From NCBI GenBank assembly GCA_032173965.1, contig CM063283.1:109268108-109332107 (forward strand): a DNA stretch of 64,000 bases. The letters run 5' to 3'. The first letter of the stretch is position 1. The number at the start of each line of letters is the position of its first letter. The DNA comes from Sitta carolinensis. Its lineage: Eukaryota; Chordata; Aves; Passeriformes; Sittidae. The notes under the pieces are model-generated. The model had not been told where the DNA came from, ran no database searches, and saw only the letters and a program-made list of their open reading frames with translations. This document shows, in pieces, positions 23,118-35,866 of the stretch. A program made the position numbers and the translations under genes.

Positions 23118-25689
23118 CAGAGCCCAGGACAGCCCCGAGATGATGCCAGTCCTGTGTTCCAGTGCCTGGGCAGCCCTGCCAGACCCTGCAATAAGAAGAT
23201 TTATGCTTTGCTATATCCCAGGAACTCCAGGAGAGGCCTGCCGGCCTCCAAGCGTGTCTGTAATTCCATTCATGCCGTGATTATTTTCTCATTAGTCCTT
23301 GGCAGGTGATTGTGAGCATTGCCTTGAGCCACACTGGCAAAGCAGGGGCCTGGTGTGTCCCTGAATGGGCAGGGCTCACCCTGGTGCCCACCCTGGCGCC
23401 CATCCCAGCGTTCCCCCTGGAGCTCTGCCACCCCAATCCACCTGCAGAGAGGGGAAGGAGCAGTGCTCGAGCAGGGACAGCGAGATGCTGTGCTCTGGCA
23501 GGATGGATGGCAGGTCTGCTCCCCTGAGCCTGACCTCAGATAAATCCTCATCAGGGATGCATGGTCAGGCTCCTCCTTTGCCAGGGTATAATACATTACA
23601 TTCTTAACAGAGGAAAAAAGTTAATTACTTTCTAGATGCATTAGGGGAGTAGCTGTGAGTGCTTTCCTGTTCATCTTTTATTTATTATATATTACCTAAC
23701 TGTTTAAAAATTTATTGTTGTGATGACCATAATTGTTTGGGTTACAACAGACCATGCTTACTGTATGTTTTATTTTCAGAGCCTGTACAATATACCTCAC
23801 AAGACAGGAAACTGGGAGCCTAAATGTCTTTTTGTGAGCAAGAAAAATGCTTCTCTCTGCCTAGTGAACATTTAGGGCCAGTCTCATTCCTTGAACTTAA
23901 TTTTTGTGTTGCTGTGTTATGAGTTTCTGGCCAGAGCACTTAAGGGCACTGATTTGCAAAGCCAAAGAGGAATCAATATTTTCCTCTTTACAGGCAACCA
24001 GTCACATAAAGAAATTATTAAATATCGGCATACAGTGGTTCAGCCAGGTCTCTCCACAAGCATACTGGTATTTTTCTCTACTGCTGAAAAATGCTTACCT
24101 TATGTCCTATTCAATATTATAATAATTTCTAATAATTCCCTTAAAATTAAATCATCTGGGGTCAGGTTCTCTTTTACTTACATCCATCGGTACCTTCTAT
24201 TCCATAAGATAATTAATGTCCACATGCAAAGAAGAGGATTTATTTATATTTTGAGTAAAACTAACCCTTAAAAAAGCCATAAAAAAACCTCCAAAGAAGT
24301 GACCCACTAACATAAATATAATTTGTTCTATTTGTGAATTTTTTCTGTGTCTCAGTTTAAACCCATTTATAACTTGATGCATTTTTTAAACTTTATTAAT
24401 TTTTCTTCTTCTTCATTTTCATGCATTTTAGTAGCACAGTTCTTCTTAAAGCCTCAGAATATCCCCAAATAGAAAAAAAAATGATTCCTTAAAATAAAAT
24501 CTGCTTCATCACCATCTTGTCATCCAGCCTACGAGACAGTGTTTCCACTGACTTCTCTAAGCTGTGGATAAGGCCCCATATGTCTTAATTACAGAGCTTA
24601 GCATAAGCTTTTAGCACAGAGAGCAGCTTTGTCACTGTGCTGTTCTGTGCTCCATTATCTGTGGGAGGCTGGTGCCTGGAAAACAGTTTTGACAAGGACA
24701 TCACTGGTCATGTAGCAACAGACAGTCCTGGCCCAAAGACTTTGCAAGCTGTGCAGGGAAGATGGACAAAATGTGGTGGGGGAAGGAAGTCCCTGTGGCA
24801 GGAAAGGACCTTGTTCAGGGATGCATCAGAGATTTGGAGTAGAGCTGCTGTGCTTCAGCAGACCAGCTCACAGACTGATGAAATCACTCCATTCTGAGGG
24901 GAAGCTGAATCTTTACTATATTTCTGTGACCACGTAGACACCTTTCCCCGTACCTTCTCTGAACACTGGTTTTGCAAACCATCTCAAAGCTTGACCCGGG
25001 TTGCTAAATCCTATCTTTAACCATTTCTATTGGTCTTGGATCTTTTTGCAACCATTTGCTGGCTAGTGAGGACCAAAGACTGCCATTGCATCATATTTCC
25101 TCTTTGGGATGAGGCTGTGTTTGCCCTCTGTGCCACTCATGTGACACGATCTCTTTTGAACCCAGTGCTGAGGACAACAGAGTCTTTCTTAACCTGGAGT
25201 CCCCAGCTGCTTCAGGTCAGCCTGCCAACATTCCAGGGATATTGCTGGGCATTAACAGGAATTTGAATTCTTCCTGCCGCTCCAGATAAGACTGTATTAC
25301 CCTCATGTGTCACAATGACTGTGGAGCAACCATCCTTTTGAAAAGCTAACATTTTATGAGTGCAGGTAGCTGGTCTGCCAGTTAGCTCACAATCCCCTGA
25401 ATCATTTTCTCTCTTATTCTCATTTTTTGACCAGCCTTCATGACTGTTAGGATTTACTGTTCTCAGAGTAGACACATCTATTCCCCCAGAGCTTCAAAAA
25501 GCAGTAACTACAGCAGGGGAACCAACCACTGCTGATTTCCCTTGATCCTTTCCTCAGGAGTCCCTGGTATGCAGAAGTATTCCTCAGCACCCTATCCAGG
25601 AAACCTGAGCCAGATGGTTCACCATAATAATGTTGATGTTTTCAGCAAGCAACACTTTAATAGTGCATGTAAGCTGAGGCTGCCTAAGG
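23118..25689. other. Unique non-coding sequence
   Basis: The first 400 bases are GC-rich and then the stretch becomes AT-rich (23600-24500). I recognise no repeat, gene or RNA. Open frames on both strands overlap and show no splice context. Confidence 0.5.
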
Positions 25690-26050
25690 CATCAGCTCAC
25701 TGGAGTCCCTCAAGGCCTCCCAGACATGAGCACGGACTGGGAGAAGTTGTTGAGAGCAGCCCTGAGGAGAAGGACTTGGGGATTCTCGTGGGTGAGAAGC
25801 TGGACACAATGTGCATCCAGAGCCCAGAATCCAAACATGTCCTGGGCTGCATCAACAGCTCTGTAGGCATCAGGGCAAGGGAGGGGATCCTGTCCCTCTG
25901 CCCTGCCCTCCTTAGACCCTGCCTGCAGTGCTGCATCCAGCTCCGGGGTGCCCAGCACAAGAGAGACATGGATCTGTTGGAGCACCCCCGAGGAGGCCAG
26001 GAAGATGTCAGAGAGCCTCTCCTGTGAACACAGTCCGAGAGTTCTGCTGT
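25690..26050 (+). mobile_element. CR1 LINE fragment, 3' part of the ORF2 region
   Basis: Plus-strand sequence follows avian CR1 closely: GAGCAGCCCTGAGGAGAAGG and ACTTGGGGATTCTCGTGGGT near 25756-25795, TCCTGGGCTGCATCAACAG near 25841, TGCCTGCAGTGCTGCATCCA near 25921, and GATCTGTTGGAGCACC near 25973. It ends in the degraded equivalent of the TCCTATGAGGACAGGCTGAG block. This is the C-terminal end of the reverse-transcriptase ORF. Both ends are lost: the 5' end by the usual truncation, and the 3' UTR by deletion or decay. Several frame breaks show it is inactive. The left edge is approximate. Confidence 0.92.
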
Positions 26051-29000
26051 GTCGCCTGCACTCTGCTCTGGGAAATCACTTTGCTCACCTGTTACTCAGC
26101 CTCTCTCCTGGCTGTGGGTCTTAGACAGCACATTGCAAATACCACATGCTGGGTTACAGCTTGCAATCACTCTGGGTTTATACAACTAAAATAGCTCTTT
26201 TGTAAGTAAGCAATTTACAAAGAACTGCAGACTGCCCAGTGAAGGCCTCCTCCACACCTCTCCTGCTTTCCTCCTTTCAGCTACATTTCTTGCAAAGAGA
26301 AAATTTTAAATATTCTCAGAGAGCTCTGAGATGTTATGCTCTCCAACAAATCTCAGCTTAAGAGAAAACTACAGAGACTCTTTCTTTTCTTTATTTTTCT
26401 TTTTTCTCCTCCTAATTCTGAAATGTTAACTATTAAAAAGTGTTTATAAGGGTTTATTGCTTGTGGTGTATCTTTCCTGGAATGCAAAGTGGTTAAAAAA
26501 AGTAGTTTAGGATGCCTTCTGGAAATATCATATGTGTTTTCCAGGAAATGTTACAATAGCTTGTGGTGCCATAGTGCTTGATTTCCATTTACTAATAGAA
26601 ATGGCTTGATGTTTCGATAACTCATGCTAAGAGAAAATGCAGCATTTAACTAAAGCTGTAATAACATCTCACTGTAGTGTTAGTAAGAACTCCTTACTGA
26701 ACTAAATGCCAGCACAGTAAATGAATGTTCTGGATATGTGCACCTTTCCCTTGGATAATCTGGCTTGTCTCCCATGGGAACTGACCCTGGCACTGTGGCT
26801 TGTGGCTGTGCAATTCTGCTGTATTAAGGTCAGTAATGACAACACTGCATCATTCTCTAGCAAAATAGTGACTTTGAAAATCGTGAGCCTGATAAATCTT
26901 TTCATAATTCCGTAGGATCTCTCAGAGATGTTTTGTTAGCAATGTGATGAAGGTAGTATAATTCCTTCCCACTTCTACAAATCTGAGGGGGATACTTGCC
27001 TTCTATAAACTGATTATAAGTCACAGCATTGAAAACAGCTCTCAGCCTTCTCTTTACCAGTTTTGCTGGCGCTGCGTGACTTCATCCCCGCAGTTACATC
27101 ACTGCAAATACTTACAGCTCTGACAAGCTCACTGTTAGAGAAGAAAAAAAGCAGAAATCCTTTGCAGCAGTTACTGTTTCTTTTCCCGAGGGCGATAACA
27201 TTTTCTGATTTTATGGATCATGCCATTCATCTTTACAATTCACACATTTCAAGGAGTTAGCCCATAATTCCTGGGAACCAACATATTCTCTTTCCATTTG
27301 GAACAGAAAATAGGAACCATTGACTGCTACATAGTTCAGTTATTTGCTACTTTTGCATATGCAGAAAGATCAGTCTGGCAGAGTAGGAGTGAGATGTACT
27401 GGAGTATAAGAAATACTCTAAATGGAAGATAGTTAATTATTCTAAATTAAGTTTTGTTAAAATAATTCTAGACCACGTGAGAAATGGTACCTATAGAAAA
27501 AATAGTTTAAAAAGAGCATGTCACCTACCATTTGTTTGCCATGAGATGAATCCCTTGCCTTCCTTCACATACTTGAACACACTTACACATAGACACATTT
27601 ACACAAGTTTATTTGGTAAACTTGTGTTGCTGCTACTGACTTAAAAAGCAAAGAGCTCTGTGTAACCACAGTTACATTAAGTGAAACCATAATCTGTTAC
27701 ATATTGTTTGCTGGTCTATTAAGCTGCATCCTCCAACCTAAAGCTGCAGGTTCGTAATGGGAGGTGGTTGCATCTATTTGAAAAAATGGATATTGCAACA
27801 GGTTGTGTTTGTGTTGAGAAGCCTTGGATTACTCATCATTACTTTTTCCACCTTTTGTACCACTGAAAAGACTCCTTTAAATGTTTAAATTTTCATAGAG
27901 GAGCAGCTGCCAGTTCTGTATAAAGGGTGCACCTCTGATGCTGACGGGATTTTAAAGGGCCTCATGCCTTCCTGTATCCAGCTGAGATTCCAGTCACAGG
28001 GAGGAGGAAGTGGAGACAGCTCTGTATATCACTCCACACTGAGACACAGCAACCCTGGCTGATAGATTTACTTTAGTGTGAGGACATTTATTCCTCAGGG
28101 GGTTTTGGCTAAAAATGATTAAGAGGGAGAGTGGGTAAAAATTCAATCAAACTTCCATGTCAGCTTGTGAATCAGGGAGGTCTTCCCAGATGGTGATAAA
28201 GTAAAGCACGGAGTTGTTTTTCTAGGCAGTTCCTCTAGAGACAAGAACTGCAGTCAGTCACTTGTTGCATTTAGAAAGCTCGAAGCAGTGGAAGGATAAG
28301 TCTGGGATGTGCTGGCAGGTTTCTGCTGGGCCTTGGGGTGAATGTAATGGACCTGCCTCTCCCTGTGTGTCTGGGAGTGAGAGAAGGAACAATGCCAGGC
28401 TGAAAGGAGGAAATAAGGGGATTAAACAAAGAGCTCTAATTCTTGAATTAACACAGTGTGCTGTGTCTGCCCTGAGAGCTGAATACAATGGCTTTCAGTT
28501 AAATACATGTTTCTGCTGAGCTGGTTTTTGGGATGGCTCATTGTAATGACTTCCTAAAACACTGAACTTGAATAAATAGAAGGGCTCTCAGGGACTTGCT
28601 CCAACAGAGCTTTATTTCTTCCACTCTAACATTCATCATGTTCTTTCCCTCCAGTAATAGCTGCTACAGGAGCCAGTGGAAAGCAATCCCTACCATATAA
28701 CAAGGCATGACTTTTGCAGCCCTTACAAACTGCCATGTAGCTACAGCAGGAAATAAAAGCATGTGCCACAGGAGTGTTCAGTTACCTTATTTCTCTCATG
28801 TCATGTCAGAACAGAACCAACCTTGGATGAGAACAGAGGAAACAGAGATACCTGGATAACTCATTTTTGAAGGGTTTTGAGGTCTGGATATTTGCAGGGG
28901 CCGTACTGGAGAGCAGTGAAAGAACTGGATGTACATAATAAAAAATTAATTGCCACAAAGTAATGTAGAAGGCTATAGAAGTAAGTGACTCTCCTTTCTC

Positions 29001-32000
29001 ATCTTAAGTTATTACAGTGCAAAGGTATTTGGACCACATTTTGTGCAGGAAGTAACGTTTGTAGTAAAAGCAGTCAATCTGTAAAACTGGATTGCTTCCA
29101 GGAAAATTTGCAAAGGAATATGAAAGCAAAATTCATCCGCAACATAAAGGGCAGAATTCCGAGGTTAGCAAAGAGGCACTGTTCTTTCCTGGATCCCCTA
29201 ATACATTTTCAAGCTTAGGTATTATAGCTGACCAGCTAAGAACATGTAATCCACTTTAATTGAACATTTTACTGCATATTTCCTGGAGCTATGGAACAGC
29301 AATGTCTTCATAGGAAAGATAATAGCTGTGTCTGAACTCTCAGGGGCAGCCCTCAGGCCTTGCTCAACACCAGGCTTGTCTTCCTTGCTTACTGGAAACC
29401 TATTATTCTCATTAGGTATCAAAGGCAGAGTGTGACACAATAGGAAAACTGTGGAAAATGCAGGTTAAGTAACAGAAGGAGTGCTCTAAAGGGAAGGAAA
29501 TCCAGGCAGCTGAACACAGTACAGCTGGATGATTAAGCAGGGTCTTCATGCAAGATATTTGAAGTTTAACCCTAGTATAAGTGATTTTTAGCAAGCAGCA
29601 TCTGAGGGGGTGTGTTTATGTTTAATGCATTCTCTGGCACAGAATTAAAATTTGCTTGGTTTACCTAAGCTGGGTGAGGGATGGGGGAGGAGAAGGTGTT
29701 CAGTTTGCAAAATCATCCCTGGATTCTGTAGGTCCAGGTGTTCCCAGCGTTCACTGGTAAAATAGAAACATTCAAAAACTCTTTCAGCGATATCTATCCT
29801 TTCTCCTTGGAAAAAGCACTTCAAGTTTGTTATCTGCATAAAATTTACCAGTCATTGTTCTCCACAAGAGCATTGCAGCCTGTTGAAATTTTTTATTCTT
29901 CACCTCACTGAACTTAACATGAAAATAATAATTAGTAAAAGAAGTTTTTTGAACTCTTTGAATGGCTTGCATGCTGTATTATTTAGTGGTAGGAAGAAAA
30001 CAGGCCCAGCTGGGTATTTGTTTTGCCTTGAACCTGTTCCATTCATTCTCTACAAGTTTTAAATTAGGGGTTTTTTTAGTTTACTCAGTGGAAATAAGGG
30101 CAAGGAAGAGAATGGCAGCAGGAAGGAAGAGTGCTTAAAAGAAAGAATTGAAAATGACAGCAAATATGAAGAGTATTTTTTCTATTTTCTTCTCCTTTAC
30201 AGGAACTCTCTGTCATGCCAAGAGTGATGCATCTTCAGTGGTTTCGAGTTTGAAATCAACAGTATGAAAGCAATTAAAATACTCATCCCACTGCTAATGC
30301 CTTTTACCAGGAGATCTCAGAGCACTCTATCTTTATCCTGCCCTGTTCTACAGTACAGCTATTTGAGGAACTGAAATCATCATTGCCCGCCCATGCATTT
30401 CAGCAATCACACAGCATCTTTTTCTTTTTTCTTTTTTTTTTTTTTTTAAATTCTTAAATGCTGCCTTAGGGCAATACCAAATGACTGATATTTTTTCCTC
30501 TCATCTTAACCAAAATGGAATCTTGGATCCATTTCCAAGAAGTGCTGGCATGCCTTCACATTTCTGCATACATAAGGTGTTTTTGTAATAGGTCTGCTTG
30601 CTATCCTAAACAAGATCATGGTGGGAAAGATAAATACTATCAAACCTGTGAGTTAATTTAAGAAGTTATTTGGGCTGAGGTTGGACAATTCAATAACTCC
30701 AGCTCTAGGTCTTCTGATGCAAAATAAAAAGGGATGCAGGCATAGAGTACAAAGCATTTGTCCAGATAAAATGCTCTCTCCTGGTTCACATTTCCTCATG
30801 GGTTTTTTGGGTTAATATTCCAGTGTCAGTTTTTATAACAAACTAGATATAATCTATATTCTCACAGCTAGTATAAAAGGAGCATGCAACCATCAGCTCT
30901 TTGCACTATAGTTAAGGTGTCAGAGATTTAACTGTATATTCCAGTCTGTCCTGGATCAAATTTTTAATCCTGGAAAATTCAGAAGTGCTAAGATCAAGTA
31001 TTAATGATAGTGGGAGTTTGCTACCATGGCTTCAGAAAATACTTGAGTGTTGCTTTAAAATTATTGTAATGAATCAGACTTTATTATCAATTAGAGAATT
31101 CTTGAATAAAGACAAATAAATAATATTTAGTGTCCTTTATAGAAAGATTCATGACAAGCAAAACTGACAGGTTTAGGTTGAATAAAATCTGAATTAGATT
31201 AATTATTTGTAATAGAAACTGATTTTCCTCCACAAAATTCTGAAATAAAATAATGGAATAATAAAATATGTGAAATAAATGTATTTCTTTAGTCTAGTCA
31301 GTATGGTGATCAGTCCATTTATGGAGATTTCCATTATAAGAGGAGAGAATTCTATTTAGATACACTGAATGTTTCAAAATATTTCAGTGTTTTATATATC
31401 AAGATGATGGAGATTTACGTAAAGCTGTCAGTAAGTAAGAATTCTCCCTCCTCACTCAAACAAACTGAACATTTATTTCCAGATGCTTTAAATAAATGAG
31501 GCATATTAATCCTTTCATTTACTTTAAGCACAATGTGACATAACAATAAATTATTCTTTGGGTCGGGAAAAAATGTATGGAAGTAATGGAGCTGGAGAAC
31601 AACAGAAAAGCAAAGCCATCTAAACAGGATGGGAAGTTGCACATAGAGTGTTCTCCAGAGCCAGAGCTAGAGCTCATTTCCTCCTCTCTGCTATCAGGTG
31701 TGCAAGGAAGAAGAAGGCCCAAACTCATGGAACTGGCAGGAAGCATCTTCCTGTTATTATTTATTTAGCAGCTCAGTCACTACCACTGCAGGCAGCTCCT
31801 GCTCCAGGCAGCTGATGGAGTAAGGGGGAAAAGGAAACATCATCTCGATTTTCCAAACAGGAAAGGGTGATGCAGAGACAAGGTAATGGGGGACTGGAGT
31901 GCTCTGAGTGTCCTGGGGCAGGATGGTGGCTCTTCTCCAGAGCCACTGTTGTCCCTGGAGATGCTGCAGGTGCTCCTCAGGGCTTTGGGAAGAGACAAGC

Positions 32001-35000
32001 ATTAGGAAGCAGAGAGCCACTGTGCCTTTCCCTGCAATGACACAGAGCACGAGACACCAATGGCTGGTAGGAAATTCCCTCACAGTGCTGAATCTTAGAC
32101 TAAGCATTAGGAAAAATCCTAACTTTTTCCCTTCTGTGCTTTGTCCTTGTCTCCTCTAATTCCAAAGAGGCCTTAAAAAAGATGGGCATGTCCCAGATTT
32201 GAAGTGAAAGGAAACAAGAATCTGGCAATGACTTTTTTTAGAAAAGCTGACGCTTGAGTAATGAAAACAACGTTCACCCAGCTGAGAGACAGCAAAAGAA
32301 CAGTATTTATTCTTGATTCCTTGCATGTGATCTCAAGTTCTCTGTGCCCAGCTTTCTCATTTCTCCATGCTTCCGTCTCCCACCTTCAAGTGCAGACTGC
32401 AGCAACACAGGCAGCCTGCAAACTTGAGGTAAAATTTTTGTCTAGGAGGTATAATCATCTTCCACATTGTGTATCATTAACGGGTGGGATGTATCAGAAA
32501 CAGACCTTGCTTGGATCCAGATCTTCTCTGATTGAGTTCCAAGCTGTGACACTGAGCCACCAGATGACCTTATCTATTACTAATGTGGACTAGGCTGTGA
32601 AACTTGTTAATGGGGTTGCATGCAGATTATAACCTAGAAATTCTGGGTTATCACTGATGCTTGTAACTGCCATGGCAACAGAGTTGGTAGGCATCTCTCA
32701 GAAAGTCCTTTTTTCTTTTTAAGGACTCCTTGAAAGCAGGAGGCATTTATCATCCAGCATGCACAAACAGGTTTAACTGTGAAAAGAGTTTGCCTACAAA
32801 ATGATAGACACAATCTCCCTGTAGTTTCTCTATAGCACATATTTTTAGTTCTATGTTCGTGCTACTGCATTTAAAAAGATTTTCATTAGAGTCCTTATTT
32901 TTATGACCTATAACTAAGCTAGATTTTCAGGACTTTCCAGTGTTCTTAGCAGTCTTAGCTTTGCAATTCTCCTTGATGTTACTGGGAGTTGCCCAAAGCC
33001 ATTTTCCTTGAAGACTTTTGAAAATTTAAGCTTCACTGTCTTTGTCTAGTAACAGTGAAAAAAACATTTAAGCTAAATCAATGGAAAAATAAAAGTTTTC
33101 TGTTTTCAAATGAGCACAGAACTGCTGGGTATTCATCCACAGAAAATAAAAGTTTTGATTTGTATAACTGTAATATTTTACTTTGAGGAACATTTGGTCT
33201 GTGTTCTCTCCTCATTTTCCTGGAATAACCATTATTTTGTGTCTGACAGGTGGCACTTCTGCAGGTGTGTGTCACTAAAGGAACTATTTAAACTCTGAGC
33301 AAACCACCATAATGTGAAATACACCATCTCTATCTGGCAGTCCTAAAGTCCTTCAAAAACTTTAAGACAGTATCAAAGAGATGTGAATTCTTGTCTGCCC
33401 TTTTGGAGAATGGAGACGCTGACAAGTTAAGCCATATTAACCTACTCAGTACACCAGTCTCCAACTCTGCCACTGGCCTGAGATCCCCCTTGAACCCATT
33501 TCTTGGGATTAATCACAAGATTATCTTTCTTTCCTTCTTAAATGTGCATTTAAAGGACTGGTTAGAGACAGCGTGGAGTCTTTCAGTTGAAAACCTCGTT
33601 CAAATTTTTAGAAGATTTGATTATAAGTGCATGGTTTAGGAAGAGTTTGAAAGCCTGCCACTTATTATCCTTTATTTGTATTGTAGACCAAGCCTCCATT
33701 CTGCTAAGTGATCACTTGCAAATCAATTGCAGATGCCTTTGTGGGGAAAAATTACACACATTCTCTAGAAAAGAGGATTCATGGCACAGCAGAGGTGGAA
33801 ACTCTTGCTTTCTACAAGTTCTGGAACCCCCACCAGTACTAAAGCCTCATGGCCAGTCAGCTCCAGGAGCCTGCTTTTTAAAACAGTCTGGGTACCCTCA
33901 GAATCTGAAGGCTGTGCTTAAGGAAGTTTTGTATTTTTCATGAGAACAGCCTTTCCTCAAGACCAGAGCTGGGTTGCTGAGTTGTAGGGTGCAAAGCAGT
34001 CAGACCACATAGCAAACTGATAATAGCCTTTTTATACATCTGAGTCTCTCCCTTGGCCCCTGCATCCCTCTGCTCCCCCTGCACCTCACCTGCCTGACCC
34101 TTAAGATCCACAGGGATCACAGCCAAGCTGGTCTGGCTATAGGCCATTTTTGCAACGAATTCAAAAAGATTGGAAGAATCAAGATGTTCAAAGCCTTGTT
34201 TATGTGTGAAACAATAAAGTTACACTCTGAACTGCTTACACAGTATTATCAGGAAAGCGCTTGGATGCCTCTCTGACACGGATTAGTGCCTGAGACACGT
34301 GTTAAGGTAGGAATTAACTTGTGACTCTGGTGATTTACCCTGATTTTTTTAAGCCAAATACTCCACAGGTCTTATTTGTTGCTGCCTCTTGAGTTAATGG
34401 AGCATAGAGGGTCTCTTTATTTGCAGCTTTTGCAAAGCAACCTGTTTTTCCATGCTGTTAAAATTCATAACACTACATGAAGCAGGTGGAGGAAGAGTTT
34501 CTAAATACTTTTCTAATAGAGCAGAAGTACAAAAGCCCTTCAAAGGGAGCAGCTTTGATACTGCCTTGCATGAAACAATCTTCTGCTTCTCAATAAAGGA
34601 AAAAAAAGGCAAAACAGAACCCTGAACATGAATTACCTACTTTGACAAAATTAGAATTGGCAAACACAGGACAAAGTCTTCATTTACTGTCATCCATCCT
34701 CCATCCGTAGCTTCGTGTTATATTCTTTGGACCCAGGTCTGATTTCCTGTGAAAGCACTGCCCAGGAAAGGAGCTGGGTGATTCCAGTGAGGATCTGGCA
34801 GTGGGGTGTGCCCAGCAGTGAGAGTGGCAGTCCCTCAGCCAGGCAGCACTTGCTGATGGATGCAGCACTGTGACTGAGTGTGCCAAGGCTGGCTGCCTCT
34901 GGCCCTTGGCAAAGTTAGGTGAAAAAAGTGACATGGCCTGCTGTGAGGGTACTGGAAGTCCAAATAATATAAAAATACAGAGTGGAGCTGAGGACAATGT

Positions 35001-35444
35001 AGTGGAATGATGTACCTGAAAGCAGGCTCAGTTGTATTTGCTGCTTTTATGGAATGACTTTTTTTACAAGGAGGACTTGCTGAAGATGTTGCCTTTGTCT
35101 TACACTTGAATGCCCTTGTTCATGTCTCCTACATTAATCTTATTTTTAACCTTCTTATCAATTCATTATATATCTCTATCCCATCTACCATTAAGCTCCT
35201 ACATAAGGTTTAACAGTCCTTTAAAACCAGTGGAAAGAAAAAGTATGTCCAAAAGGTTATTCCGGTTATAGATGAAGTAAATTACTCACTGGAAATGCCA
35301 CTATCTTCTGATTTGTGAATGATTTACGTGGCTGCAGCCCCCAAATTTTTCTCTTTCCTTTATTTATGAATGTTGGTGATACCCTGGTCCTCAGTGCTTC
35401 TTATTCCTCCACACATCATGGCAACATTTATGTAAATAGCTAAT
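26051..35444. other. Unique non-coding sequence
   Basis: This 9.4-kb stretch shows no confident gene. Details worth keeping: a 16-base segment at 27116-27131 is flanked on the minus strand by a very strong acceptor and GTAAGTA; weak minus-strand exon candidates lie at 29849-29907 and just left of 28410; a plus-strand acceptor-like site at 30202 is followed by 20 open codons and a stop; a T15 run lies at 30432-30446. At about 32010-32115 the text resembles the end of a very decayed plus-strand CR1, but too weakly to annotate. Confidence 0.45.
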
Positions 35445-35866
35445 TGTATTGGGGTTGCATGGCAAAATTTTGGTAGTGAGGGTGGCTGGAGAGGTGTCTT
35501 CCATGAAAAGCTGCCAGAAGGTTCTCTCATGTCCCACAGAGCCAATCTCAGCTGGCTGCAAAGCAGATCCACTGCTGGCCAAGGCTGAAGCCATCAGTGA
35601 TGGTGGGAGCACCTCTGGGGTGATGCGTTTAAGAAGAGGAAAATCTGCTGTGCAATGGCAGCCAGAGAGAGAAGTGAGGAGATGTGGGAGCAACAGCCCT
35701 GCAGACACCAAAGTCAGTGGAACAGGAGTGGGGAGGAGGTGCCAATCCTGAGATTCCCCTGCAGCCCATGGAAGGTCATGGTGGAGCAGAGATCCACCTG
35801 CATCCTGCAGAGGAGCCCATGCCAGAGCAGGTGGGCGCACCCAAAGGAGGCTGCAACCCCTTGGGA
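35445..35866 (+). mobile_element. Endogenous retrovirus LTR, 3'-truncated
   Basis: The element opens TGTATTGGGGTTGCATGGCA and continues through AAAATTTTGGTAGTG, CCACAGAGCCAATCTCAGC, CACTGCTGGCCAAGGCTGAA, GCCATCAGTGATGGTGGGAG, CCCTGCAGACACCAAAGTCA and repeated units of the type TGCAGCCCATGGAAGGTCAT and GGAGCAGAGATCCACCTGCA. From memory this is the 5' portion of a long avian ERVL-type LTR with internal CCCATGG/GGAGCAG repeats. Homology stops at about 35866 (CCCCTTGGGA), so the rest of the LTR, including its polyadenylation region and terminal CA, is deleted. No target-site duplication can therefore be tested. Former CpG sites mostly read TG or CA, which suggests moderate age. Confidence 0.85.

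Noticed and set aside
22027..23118. A 363-codon minus-strand frame of Ser-Leu-Thr-His repeats (and a 212-codon sister frame)
   Set aside because: It is the translation of the (TGAG)n array. A four-base repeat gives the same four-residue cycle in every open frame. There is no start context, splice context or non-repeat domain.
28250..28410. Terminal-exon-like minus-strand segment after CCCCTTATTTCCTCCTTTCAG
   Set aside because: The acceptor is excellent, but the downstream frame is low-complexity Pro/Ser text, no AATAAA follows on that strand, and similar pyrimidine tracts are common here.
32010..32115. Possible plus-strand CR1 remnant
   Set aside because: Phrases such as AGGAAATTCCCTCAC and ATTAGGAAAAATCCTAACTT resemble the CR1 3' region, but too few positions agree over too short a stretch to claim it.
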